64,000 bases of DNA, taken from positions 5,270,001 to 5,334,000 of the forward strand of contig NZ_CP108101.1 of the NCBI RefSeq assembly GCF_036195325.1, written 5' to 3'. The notes beneath the pieces are model-generated. The model was not told where the DNA came from. It worked only from the letters and a program-made list of their open reading frames with translations, and made no database searches. Made by a program: the position numbers and the translations under genes. Positions 31,788 to 39,149 of this stretch are shown in pieces; positions within the stretch are counted from its first letter, which is position 1, and each line of letters begins with the position of its first letter. The stretch is from Streptomyces sp. NBC_00234 (GTDB taxonomy: Bacteria; Actinomycetota; Actinomycetes; Streptomycetales; Streptomycetaceae).

Positions 31788-32531
31788 GTGCGCTCCATGG
31801 AGACGCCTGACAACGCCAATGAAGCCCCCGCACTCACCGGGATCGCCGCCCAGGACTGGGCCACCGCGTCCGCCGCGCCGCAGTACCGCGCCGCTGTCGT
31901 CGATCTTCTCGGCGCACTTGCCTACGGGGAACTTGCGGCCTTCGAGCGACTCGCCGAGGACGCCAAACTCGCTCCGACGCTCGGTGACAAGGCGGAGCTG
32001 GCAAAGATGGCCTCCGCCGAATTCCATCATTTCGAGCAGCTGACGGAGCGCCTCACCGCGATCGACGAGGAGCCCACGGCGGCCATGGAGCCGTTCGCCA
32101 AGGCGCTCGACGACTTCCACCGCCAGACCGCGCCGTCGGACTGGCTGGAGGGCCTGGTCAAGGCGTACGTGGGCGACTCGATCGCCAGTGACTTCTACCG
32201 GGAGGTCGCGGCCCGCCTCGACACGGACACCCGCTCCCTCGTCCTCGCCGTGCTCGACGACACCGGGCACGGGAACTTCGCGGTCGAGAAGGTACGTGCC
32301 GCCATCGAGGCCGAGCCGAGGGTCGGCGGACGGCTGGCCCTGTGGGCCCGCCGGCTGATGGGCGAGGCGCTCTCGCAGGCCCAGCGGGTGGTCGCCGACC
32401 GTGACGCGCTGTCGACGATGCTCGTCGGCGGGGTGGCCGACGGCTTCGACCTGGCCGAGGTCGGCCGGATGTTCTCCCGGATCACCGAGGCGCACACCAA
32501 GCGGATGGCCGCCCTCGGGCTCGCCGCGTAG
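31788..32531 (+). CDS. Ferritin-like four-helix protein (Rv3210c-like)
   Basis: A 247-residue helical protein. Helices carry Glu/His metal-ligand candidates: YGELAAFERLAEDAKL, SAEFHHFEQLTERL (E-x2-HH style) and a second half with DSIASDFYREVAARL and DDTGHGNFAVEKVRAA. This resembles the ferritin-like/MiaE tRNA hydroxylase fold, though the function of the actinobacterial branch is not known to me. GTG at 31788 is preferred over ATG at 31797 since GGAGG is eight bases upstream of the GTG. Divergent from the DEAD-box helicase exactly as Rv3210c is to rhlE (Rv3211) in M. tuberculosis. Confidence 0.8.
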   Translation: MRSMETPDNANEAPALTGIAAQDWATASAAPQYRAAVVDLLGALAYGELAAFERLAEDAKLAPTLGDKAELAKMASAEFHHFEQLTERLTAIDEEPTAAMEPFAKALDDFHRQTAPSDWLEGLVKAYVGDSIASDFYREVAARLDTDTRSLVLAVLDDTGHGNFAVEKVRAAIEAEPRVGGRLALWARRLMGEALSQAQRVVADRDALSTMLVGGVADGFDLAEVGRMFSRITEAHTKRMAALGLAA

Positions 32532-32557
32532 TCACCCGCGCACAGGGGGTACCGGAC

Positions 32558-32830
32558 CTACTGGGCCGCCGCCGAGCGGGCGAGGCGGCGGCTGCGTGGG
32601 CGGATCAGCAGGGACAGCGTCACCGTCCCGACGAACACGGCACCGGCCAGAGTCGCCGGCACATGGCCGGTCCCCAGCGCCGAGTGCGTCAGATACGCGC
32701 CGAACAGGGCACCCAGTGCGCCGGTGGTGAAGACCGCACGGCGGGACGGGAGCCGGTCCGGCAGCGAGCGGAGCGCCGCCCAGGAGAGGGCGAGTCCGAG
32801 CACGACGGAGCCGAAGGATTCCCAGATCAC
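32558..32830 (-). CDS. Small hydrophobic membrane protein, unknown function
   Basis: A 90-residue protein with two to three hydrophobic segments (FGSVVLGLALSWAALRSL, AVFTTGALGALFGAYLTHSAL, PATLAGAVFVGTVTLSLLI) and a basic C-terminus (RPRSRRLARSAAAQ). GTG at 32830 follows GAGG at eight bases. It converges on the ferritin-like gene with 26 bases between stops. I do not recognise the family; the even hydrophobic pattern and good start context support a real small membrane protein. Confidence 0.7.
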   Translation of the reverse strand: MIWESFGSVVLGLALSWAALRSLPDRLPSRRAVFTTGALGALFGAYLTHSALGTGHVPATLAGAVFVGTVTLSLLIRPRSRRLARSAAAQ

Positions 32831-32968
32831 AGAGGATCACCTCGCGGGTTGCGGGGAGGGCAAATCGGTCGTAGGCGGTCTTACCCGGGGCCTGCGGAAC
32901 GCAACCCTCCCGCAGCCTGCGGAAACCCCTCCGGGGGACGGCCGACGGCGTACCCGGCCCGGTGCGGC

Positions 32969-33024
32969 ACGCACACGAAGGAGCGGCCCGGCGGATATCC
33001 GCCGGGCCGCTCCTTCGTGTGCGT
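32969..33024 (-). terminator. 56-bp perfect palindrome after the DUF3107 gene
   Basis: The 28-base arms 32969-32996 and 32997-33024 are fully complementary with no loop; centre GGATATCC. It lies 10 bases after the DUF3107 stop and upstream of the small membrane protein gene. Confidence 0.85.
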
Positions 33025-33034
33025 TGCGTCGCGC

Positions 33035-33262
33035 CTAGAGCGCGCCGAACCCCACCCGTCGGGTGCTGGGCTCGCCGATCTCCACGTACGCGATCCGGTC
33101 GGCCGGCACGAGAACCTTGCGGCCCTTGTCGTCCGTGAGGCTGAGCAGCTGCGCCTTGCCGGAGAGCGCCTCGGCGACCGCGCTCTCGACCTTTTCGGCG
33201 GAAAGCCCGCTCTCCAGAACGATCTCCCGGGGCGTGTGCTGCACCCCGATCTTGACCTCCAC
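33035..33262 (-). CDS. DUF3107 family small protein
   Basis: A 75-residue protein starting EVKIGVQHTPREIVLESGLS after the initiator, with KVESAVAEALSGKAQLLSLT and ADRIAYVEIGEPSTRRVGFG. This is the DUF3107 family, equivalent to Rv3208A (TB9.4) of M. tuberculosis, a small conserved actinobacterial protein described as an antigen but without known function. GTG at 33262 is selected since GGAGG sits nine bases upstream; the frame extends 38 codons further but that reads as intergenic sequence. Next to a TetR gene as in mycobacteria. Confidence 0.88.
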   Translation of the reverse strand: MEVKIGVQHTPREIVLESGLSAEKVESAVAEALSGKAQLLSLTDDKGRKVLVPADRIAYVEIGEPSTRRVGFGAL

Positions 33263-33415
33263 GGCTATGTCCCTCCGACGGTCAGTCCCTGCGCGGTGAA
33301 CCGCGCCGTACGCAGCACACATTAGCCCGGTGAGGAGAGGGACCACGGCCCGACCGGCAACGCCCGCAGCGAACACCGGAGGTGATCACCGGGGTCCGGT
33401 GCCGGTCGCCGCGGG

Positions 33416-34057
33416 TCAGTGCTGATCGGTGCCGTGCAGCGGGAACCCCGCGATGCCCCGCCAGGCGAGCGAGGTCAGCAGCTGCACCGCCGTGTCGCGG
33501 GGGATGCTGGAGCCGCTGGAGAGCCAGTAGCGGGCCACCACCTGGGAGACACCGCCCAGGCCGACCGCGAGCAGCATGGACTCGTCCTTGGACAGTCCCG
33601 TGTCACCGGCGATGACGTCGGAGATGGCCTCCGCGCACTGGAGCGAGACCCGGTCGACCCGTTCCCGTACCGCGGGCTCGTTCGTCAGGTCGGACTCGAA
33701 GACCAGCCGGAAGGCTCCGCCCTCGTCCTCCACGTACGCGAAGTAGGCGTCCATCGTCGCCTCGACGCGCAGCTTGTTGTCCGTCGTCGAAGCCAGTGCC
33801 GTACGCACCGCCTGGAGCAGTGCCTCGCAGTGCTGGTCGAGCAGGGCCAGATAGAGCTCCAGCTTGCCCGGGAAGTGCTGGTAGAGCACCGGCTTGCTGA
33901 CGCCCGCCCGCTCGGCGATGTCGTCCATCGCGGCGGAGTGGTAGCCCTGCGCGACGAAGACCTCCTGCGCGGCGCCCAGCAACTGATTGCGTCGGGCACG
34001 GCGGGGCAGGCGAGTGCCCCGCGGGCGCGCTGCCTCTGTCTGCTCGATGGCTGTCAC
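33416..34057 (-). CDS. TetR-family transcriptional regulator
   Basis: A 213-residue regulator. The N-terminal helix-turn-helix is NQLLGAAQEVFVAQGYHSAA, MDDIAERAGVSKPVLYQHFP, GKLELYLALLDQHCEALL. The C-terminal ligand/dimer domain follows. The GTG at 34057 has GGGAGG four bases upstream; the frame continues upstream as non-coding. It corresponds to Rv3208 in order (TetR next to DUF3107, rhlE and DUF3152 genes). Target genes are unknown; the adjacent 34058-34226 gap is a natural candidate for autoregulation. Confidence 0.88.
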   Translation of the reverse strand: MTAIEQTEAARPRGTRLPRRARRNQLLGAAQEVFVAQGYHSAAMDDIAERAGVSKPVLYQHFPGKLELYLALLDQHCEALLQAVRTALASTTDNKLRVEATMDAYFAYVEDEGGAFRLVFESDLTNEPAVRERVDRVSLQCAEAISDVIAGDTGLSKDESMLLAVGLGGVSQVVARYWLSSGSSIPRDTAVQLLTSLAWRGIAGFPLHGTDQH

Positions 34058-34226
34058 GCCGCCTCCCAAAATTGTGTTCAAGCACAGCTGTTTCCGTGCA
34101 CGCTGCGCCGTGCGGCCATCGTACTTTTGGGTAACCCGGGTATGCGCGGCGCGGACGCAGAATTTCACGGACCGGACGAGTGCGATAGCCACAGATCAGC
34201 GGAGTCCGAGAGCAAAGCGGGGCGTA

Positions 34227-34442
34227 TTACCGGTAATCGTCTTCGTCCTGGGCGACAACGCGGGCCTGCTCCGCCGCATCCGCCTCGTTCGCCTGCTCCC
34301 GGTCGATGCCCGTCAGTGGTTCGTCGCGCCGCTGCTGGACATCCGCGTGCTGCTCCGCGGCATCGGCATCGGGGGTCTCCTGGTCCGGCTCGTCGGGCTG
34401 GATGTCCTCGAACGTGTCCGGGTCGCTCGGGTCGACCGTCAT
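34227..34442 (-). CDS. Small very acidic protein of unknown function
   Basis: A 71-residue protein, MTVDPSDPDTFEDIQPDEPD at the start, then Asp/Glu/Gln/Ala-rich to the end (VVAQDEDDYR). It has almost no hydrophobic residues, so it is presumably disordered. ATG at 34442 is preceded by GGAAGGAAG and gives the sensible start; a TTG/GTG-type extension upstream adds 12 residues that overlap the ribosome site. Divergent from the alpha/beta hydrolase gene. Function unknown. Confidence 0.65.
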   Translation of the reverse strand: MTVDPSDPDTFEDIQPDEPDQETPDADAAEQHADVQQRRDEPLTGIDREQANEADAAEQARVVAQDEDDYR

Positions 34443-34540
34443 GGCGGCTTCCTTCCTTCCCTTGAAGCGTAGGAGCAACCGTGCGGAGCCGCTACGCGGT
34501 CTGTGACGGCGAACACACGAACCGGCGCGTGATCGTCTCG

Positions 34541-34553
34541 TAACATTGCCGCA
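34541..34553 (+). promoter_or_regulatory. -10 element for a probable leaderless transcript
   Basis: TAACAT (34541-34546) lies six bases before the ATG at 34553 and no Shine-Dalgarno sequence is present. The -35 region is not recognisable. Confidence 0.45.
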
Positions 34554-35518
34554 TGTCTTCGACCGAGCTGCCGGGTACCCGCGCCGCCGCTGCCGCGGCG
34601 GCCCCCACGGTCAGTGCCGTCAGGGTCGCGGAAGGGGAGAGGCTGCGCTCCGTCACGCTGGCGGGCCTCACTCTGACCGTCCGCTCCCGGCCGCCGCTGC
34701 GTGCGGGGCTCGCCCCCGCCCTCTACGTCCACGGTCTCGGCGGCTCGTCCCAGAACTGGTCGGCGCTGATGCCGCTGTTGGAGGACGTGCTCGACAGCGA
34801 GGCGGTCGACCTTCCCGGCTTCGGGGACTCGCCGCCGCCGGACGACGGCAACTACTCGGTGACCGGGCACGCGCGGGCCGTGATCCGGCTGATCGACGCG
34901 GGGGAGCGCGGACCCGTCCACCTCTTCGGCAATTCCCTGGGCGGCGCCGTCGCCACCAGGGTCGCCGCCGTCCGTCCCGACCTGGTGCGCACCCTCACGC
35001 TCGTCTCGCCCGCCCTGCCGGAACTCCGGGTGCAGCGGTCCGCCGTGCCGACCGCGCTGCTGGCCGTCCCGGGGGTCGCTTCCCTCTTCTCGCGGCTCAC
35101 CAAGGACTGGACCGCCGAGCAGCGCACGCGCGGAGTCATGGCACTCTGTTACGGCGATCCGGCACGGGTCTCCGAAGAAGGACTCCGTCACGCGGTGGCG
35201 GAGATGGAGCGCCGGCTGGAACTGCCGTACTTCTGGGACGCCATGACGCGCTCCGCCCGGGGCATCGTCGATGCCTACACACTGGGCGGGCAGCACGGGC
35301 TGTGGCGCCAGGCCGAGCGGGTGCTCGCACCGACCCAGCTCGTGTACGGCGGACGGGACCAGCTCGTCTCGTACCGGATGGCACGCAGGGCGTCCGCGGC
35401 CTTCCGCGACGCCAGGCTGCTGACCGTGCCCGAAGCGGGGCACGTGGCGATGATGGAGTACCCGGAGACGGTCGCCCAGGCGTTCCGGGACCTGCTCGAC
35501 GAATGCGGCGGGAGCTGA
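34553..35518 (+). CDS. Alpha/beta hydrolase (lipase/esterase-like)
   Basis: A 321-residue alpha/beta hydrolase: oxyanion region ALYVHGLGGSSQNWSAL, nucleophile elbow HLFGNSLGGAVATR (Ser in GNSLG), Asp in LVYGGRDQLVSYR and His in VPEAGHVAMMEYPE. Acid-base-nucleophile triad is complete. It lacks a signal peptide. No Shine-Dalgarno sequence precedes the ATG and a TAACAT element lies six bases upstream, so it may be translated leaderless. It sits immediately before the DUF3152 gene (8-base gap), implying an operon. Similar hydrolases occur in the syntenic mycobacterial region (LipV, Rv3203), though orthology is uncertain. Confidence 0.85.
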   Translation: MSSTELPGTRAAAAAAAPTVSAVRVAEGERLRSVTLAGLTLTVRSRPPLRAGLAPALYVHGLGGSSQNWSALMPLLEDVLDSEAVDLPGFGDSPPPDDGNYSVTGHARAVIRLIDAGERGPVHLFGNSLGGAVATRVAAVRPDLVRTLTLVSPALPELRVQRSAVPTALLAVPGVASLFSRLTKDWTAEQRTRGVMALCYGDPARVSEEGLRHAVAEMERRLELPYFWDAMTRSARGIVDAYTLGGQHGLWRQAERVLAPTQLVYGGRDQLVSYRMARRASAAFRDARLLTVPEAGHVAMMEYPETVAQAFRDLLDECGGS

Positions 35519-35526
35519 TCCGGGGC

Positions 35527-37008
35527 GTGGGACGACATAGCCGAAAGGGCCCCGAGGCCAAGAGCCAGGGCAGCGCGAGCGCCGCGAGTTCGGGCGGCGA
35601 TCCCGGGACGGGCCCGTCAGGGGCCGCTCCGGCGGGGGCGACCCCGTCCGGGGCCGGCAGCGGACGGCGCAGGCGCGGAACCGCCACGTCGCCCGGCGGT
35701 GACGGACACACCCCGTTCCACGGCACGCCGCAGGTGCGCGGCGGCCACCCCGAACAGCGCGAGGCGGGCGGCGGCTGGGGAACCGGACCGCAGCAGCGGT
35801 ACGGGGACTGGCAGGGCGCCGGACGGCCGGGACAGACGGGTCCCTCCGGGCCCACCGGATACGCCGGAGCGGCCCGTGGCGGAGTGCCGCGAGGGGCGCC
35901 GCAGATGTCCGGCACCGGGCGGACTCCCGCTCAGCAGGCGTCCGCCCAGCAGGCGGTGGCCCGGCAGGTGTCGGCCCAGGAGGCGGCGCAGCGTGCTGCC
36001 GACCGGCGCTCGGGGATGCGGCCTTCGGTGGCCGAAGGCCCGATGCTCCCGGGGCCCCGCCGGGAATTCGTCGACGCGTTCGACGGTGTTCCGGCCGCTT
36101 CGCAGCAGCCCGCCGACCCGTACGGCTCGGTCACCGACCGGGACCACGAACAGGAGTCCCAGGACGCCGACGCGACCGGGGGTTCCGCACCGGGCAAGGG
36201 TGGCAAGGGACGTACCTTCACCGGGATCGCCGCCGCCGCTGTCACGACCGTGCTCGCCGTCGTGGTGGCCGGACAGGTCGCCCAGGACGGTGACGACCGC
36301 GGCCTCGCCTCCCAGGCCGCCGGGGTGGACCGCGAGGGTAGCGAGGACGCCTCCCGTTCCGTCTCCCGGCCGACGCCGCAGCCGAAGGTGGCCCGGGTCA
36401 AGCCGCTGTCGTACGAGCAGAAGATGGCGAAGCCCTATCCCCTCGCTCCCGAACTGAAGGCCGGCGGGACATTCGAGGCCGTTCCCGGTCTGGCGAAAGC
36501 GCCGGGCAAGGGGCAGAAGTACCGCTACCGGATCGATATCGAAAAGGGTCTCGGCCTCGACAGCGGACTTTTCGCCGATGCCGTTCAGAAGACGCTGAAC
36601 GACGACCGGAGCTGGGCGCACAACGGTGCCATGACGTTCGAGCGGATCTCCTCGGGCGACGCCGATTTCGTGATCACGCTGGCCAGTCCGGCGACCACGG
36701 GGGTCTGGTGCGAGAAGTCGGGTCTGGACACGACCGAGGACAATGTCTCCTGCGATTCCGCCTCGACCGAACGCGTCATGATCAATGCCTACCGCTGGGC
36801 CCAGGGCTCGTCGACCTTCGGTCCGGAGAAGCTGCTGGCCTACCGTCAGATGCTCATCAACCACGAGGTCGGCCACCGGCTGGGGTACGGGCACGTGAGC
36901 TGCGGGACGCCCGGCGCGCTTGCCCCTGTGATGCAGCAGCAGACCAAGTCGCTGGAGATCGGCGGCATCAAGTGCCGGCCCAACCCCTGGGTACATCCCG
37001 GGAATTGA
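35527..37008 (+). CDS. DUF3152 membrane protein with zincin motif
   Basis: A 493-residue protein. Residues 1-225 are a Gly/Pro/Gln-rich, disordered cytoplasmic region; a transmembrane segment (FTGIAAAAVTTVLAVVVAGQ, about 233-252) follows, then an extracytoplasmic linker and the DUF3152 domain (about 330-493). The domain holds HEVGHRLGYGH, a perfect HExxHxxGxxH zinc-metalloprotease motif of metzincin type, plus several Cys (GVWCEKSG, NVSCDSAS, HVSCG, IKCRP) likely forming disulfides. GTG at 35527 starts VGRHSRKG; an ATG at 35503 would overlap the hydrolase end. Equivalent to Rv3207c. Substrate unknown. Confidence 0.87.
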   Translation: MGRHSRKGPEAKSQGSASAASSGGDPGTGPSGAAPAGATPSGAGSGRRRRGTATSPGGDGHTPFHGTPQVRGGHPEQREAGGGWGTGPQQRYGDWQGAGRPGQTGPSGPTGYAGAARGGVPRGAPQMSGTGRTPAQQASAQQAVARQVSAQEAAQRAADRRSGMRPSVAEGPMLPGPRREFVDAFDGVPAASQQPADPYGSVTDRDHEQESQDADATGGSAPGKGGKGRTFTGIAAAAVTTVLAVVVAGQVAQDGDDRGLASQAAGVDREGSEDASRSVSRPTPQPKVARVKPLSYEQKMAKPYPLAPELKAGGTFEAVPGLAKAPGKGQKYRYRIDIEKGLGLDSGLFADAVQKTLNDDRSWAHNGAMTFERISSGDADFVITLASPATTGVWCEKSGLDTTEDNVSCDSASTERVMINAYRWAQGSSTFGPEKLLAYRQMLINHEVGHRLGYGHVSCGTPGALAPVMQQQTKSLEIGGIKCRPNPWVHPGN

Positions 37009-37094
37009 GGCCGCTGTCCGCTCGCGGGGCACGTCCGCTCCGGAGCGCGTGTCCACGACCTGTCCGCATCGCGAGACGGGCGTCTTATTCCGCG

Positions 37095-37123
37095 TTGACA
37101 TCGGCGATCGGGTCGTCCATATT
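37095..37123 (+). promoter_or_regulatory. Consensus promoter of the leader-peptide/peptide ABC operon
   Basis: TTGACA (37095-37100), 17 bases, CATATT (37118-37123). Seven bases after the -10 element comes the ATG of the leader ORF at 37131, so the transcript is predicted to begin at or next to the start codon (leaderless). Confidence 0.75.
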
Positions 37124-37130
37124 TCTCGGC

Positions 37131-37226
37131 ATGTCACGCAGCCCTGTCACCTCCGAGCGCGCCGCCATTGAGCTGGCGCTTCTTGGCGTGACCGGAATCT
37201 GCGTAGCCGACGTTCTCTGTCGCTGA
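37131..37226 (+). CDS. Leaderless 31-residue leader peptide with C-terminal Cys codons
   Basis: A 31-codon ORF, MSRSPVTSERAAIELALLGV in the first 20 codons and ending VLCR, with Cys24 and Cys30 close to the stop. The promoter at 37095 puts the mRNA 5' end at its ATG and there is no ribosome site, consistent with leaderless translation. About 190 bases downstream, after an attenuator-like hairpin, begins the peptide-binding protein gene. This arrangement matches the principle of cysteine-responsive leader peptides reported in mycobacteria (I recall Cys-rich leader families named Ms4533A/Ms4527A), where stalling at Cys codons controls downstream genes. Function here is inferred. Confidence 0.65.
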   Translation: MSRSPVTSERAAIELALLGVTGICVADVLCR

Positions 37227-37290
37227 CGCCTGCCCGAGCGCGCGTCGGCCCCTTTTCCGGACCCTTTCCGGTCCTTCGGCCATTCATGAC

Positions 37291-37327
37291 TGCCGCGCCT
37301 GGGCGTATTCCGCCCGCAGGCGCGGCA
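37291..37327 (+). promoter_or_regulatory. Attenuator-like hairpin in the leader of the ABC operon
   Basis: TGCCGCGCCT (37291-37300) pairs with AGGCGCGGCA (37318-37327) and the inner GGGCG with CGCCC, leaving a two-base bulge and loop TATTC; TTTCGG follows. A smaller hairpin, GGACC-N6-GGTCC (37260-37275), lies upstream and could compete with translation of the leader ORF ending at 37226. Confidence 0.6.
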
Positions 37328-37419
37328 TTTCGGTGTTCCGTCCCGTTCTTCTCGCTGTCGCCTGCGCACGGACCTATTCCGCAATTCCTGCCAGCAGTAC
37401 ACCGAGAGGTCATCTTCCG

Positions 37420-39147
37420 ATGCGTCAAACGTCCGTCATATCGCGCCGCGTGGCAGCGGCAGCCGTCGGTCTCGTCCTGGCTGTGGGCGCCGCCGCCTGC
37501 GCCGGGCCCCAGGACAGCAAGGGGAGCGACGGCGACTCCGGAGCCGCGGGCAAGCCGAAGAAGGGCGGCACCCTCACCGTCCTCAACAGCAACCCCCAGG
37601 AGGACTTCGACCCCGCGCGGCTCTATACCTCCGGCGGTGGCAACGTCCCCTCCCTCGTCTTCCGTACGCTCACCACCCGCAACCGGGAGGACGGCGCCGA
37701 GGGTGCGAAGGTCGTGCCCGACCTCGCGACCGACCTGGGCACGCCCAGCGAGAACGCCACCGTCTGGACGTACACGCTCAAGGACGGGCTGAAGTACGAG
37801 GACGGCACCGCGATCACCAGCGCGGACATCAAGTACGGCATCGAGCGCTCGTTCGCCGCCGAGCTCTCCGGCGGCGCCCCGTACCTGCGCGACTGGCTGA
37901 TCGGCGGGGCCGACTACCAGGGGCCGTACAAGGACAAGAAGGGCCTCGACTCCATCGAGGTGCCGGACGCGAAGACCATCGTCTTCCGCCTCAACAAGCC
38001 CGAGGGCGAATTCCCCTACCTGGCCACCCAGACCCAGACCACCCCCGTGCCGCAGGCCAAGGACACGGGCACGAAGTACGAGGAGCACCCGGTCTCGTCG
38101 GGGCCGTACAAGGTCGTCACGAACGAGAACGACGGCGAGCGGCTCGTCCTGGAGCGCAACCCGCACTGGTCGGCGGCGACCGACGAGGAGCGCAAGGCGT
38201 ACCCGGACCGGGTCGACGTGCGCTCCGGGCTCGACTCCGCGGTCATCAACCAGCGGCTCTCCGCGTCGCAGGGCGCCGACGCCGCGGCCGTCACCACCGA
38301 CACCAACCTGGGGCCGGCCGAACTCGCCCAGGTCACCGACGACAAGGCACTCGCCTCCCGCGTCGGCACGGGTCACTTCGGTTACACGAACTACATCGCG
38401 TTCAACCCGAAGGTGAAGCCGTTCGACGACCCGAAGGTGCGTCAGGCGATCGCGTACGCGGTCGACCGCTCCTCGGTGGTCAACGCGGCCGGCGGCTCCT
38501 CGCTCGCCGAGGCCGCCACCACCTATCTGCCGAACCAGAAGTCCTTCGGCTACACGCCCTACGACCACTTCCCGGCCGGTAAGACCGGTAACGCGGCCAA
38601 GGCCAGGGAGCTGCTGAAGGAGGCCGGTCACCCCAAGGGCCTGACCGTCACCCTCACCCACTCCAACGACAAGGACTTCGAGACCAGCCCGGAGATCGCC
38701 ACCGCGCTCCAGGCCGCGCTCAAGAAGGCCGGCATCACGGTCCAGCTCAAGGGCCTGGAGAGCAACGACTACTCCGACACCATCCACAGCGCCGACAAGG
38801 AGCCGGGCTTCTTCCTCGCCCACTGGGGTGCCGACTGGCCCTCCGGCGGTCCGTTCCTCGCGCCGATCTTCGACGGCCGGCAGATCGTGAAGGACGGCGC
38901 CAACTTCAACACCGGCTTCCTGGACGACCCCGCGGTCAACAAGGAGATCGACGAGATCAACAAGCTGACCGACCTGAGCGCCGCCGCCCAGCGCTGGGGC
39001 GCGCTCGACAAGAAGATCGGTGAGCAGGCACTGACCGTGCCGCTCTTCCACCCGGTGTACAAGCGGCTCTACGGCCAGGACATCAGCAACGTCGTCATCA
39101 GCGACTGGACCGGCGTCCTCGACATCTCCCAGGTCTCGGTCAAGTAA
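37420..39147 (+). CDS. Peptide ABC transporter substrate-binding lipoprotein (SBP family 5)
   Basis: A 575-residue lipoprotein. The signal peptide (RRVAAAAVGLVLAVGAAACAG) ends in a lipobox with acylated Cys27. The mature protein has the family-5 extracellular solute-binding layout: KKGGTLTVLNSNPQEDFDPA, LKDGLKYEDGTAITSADIKY, TIVFRLNKPEGEFPYLA, and DPKVRQAIAYAVDRSSVV, as in DppA/OppA/BldK-type proteins. It delivers peptides (or another ligand) to the two permeases that follow immediately. ATG at 37420 has GAGAGG ten bases upstream. It is two bases from the next gene, first of a four-gene operon, and is preceded by the Cys-leader/hairpin region. Confidence 0.9.
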   Translation: MRQTSVISRRVAAAAVGLVLAVGAAACAGPQDSKGSDGDSGAAGKPKKGGTLTVLNSNPQEDFDPARLYTSGGGNVPSLVFRTLTTRNREDGAEGAKVVPDLATDLGTPSENATVWTYTLKDGLKYEDGTAITSADIKYGIERSFAAELSGGAPYLRDWLIGGADYQGPYKDKKGLDSIEVPDAKTIVFRLNKPEGEFPYLATQTQTTPVPQAKDTGTKYEEHPVSSGPYKVVTNENDGERLVLERNPHWSAATDEERKAYPDRVDVRSGLDSAVINQRLSASQGADAAAVTTDTNLGPAELAQVTDDKALASRVGTGHFGYTNYIAFNPKVKPFDDPKVRQAIAYAVDRSSVVNAAGGSSLAEAATTYLPNQKSFGYTPYDHFPAGKTGNAAKARELLKEAGHPKGLTVTLTHSNDKDFETSPEIATALQAALKKAGITVQLKGLESNDYSDTIHSADKEPGFFLAHWGADWPSGGPFLAPIFDGRQIVKDGANFNTGFLDDPAVNKEIDEINKLTDLSAAAQRWGALDKKIGEQALTVPLFHPVYKRLYGQDISNVVISDWTGVLDISQVSVK

Positions 39148-39149
39148 CC

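Noticed and set aside
29078..31810. A 910-codon forward frame over the DEAD-box helicase gene
   Set aside because: Antisense of helicase motifs; composition is Arg/Leu/Gly-rich without domain structure.
34546..37008. Continuous forward reading through the hydrolase region into DUF3152 as one 820-residue protein
   Set aside because: The first 960 bases are the out-of-frame shadow of the hydrolase; the DUF3152 frame has its own start at 35527.
36708..37130. Upstream extension of the leader ORF into the end of the DUF3152 gene
   Set aside because: It overlaps the DUF3152 gene out of frame; the promoter and start position support the short 31-codon ORF only.
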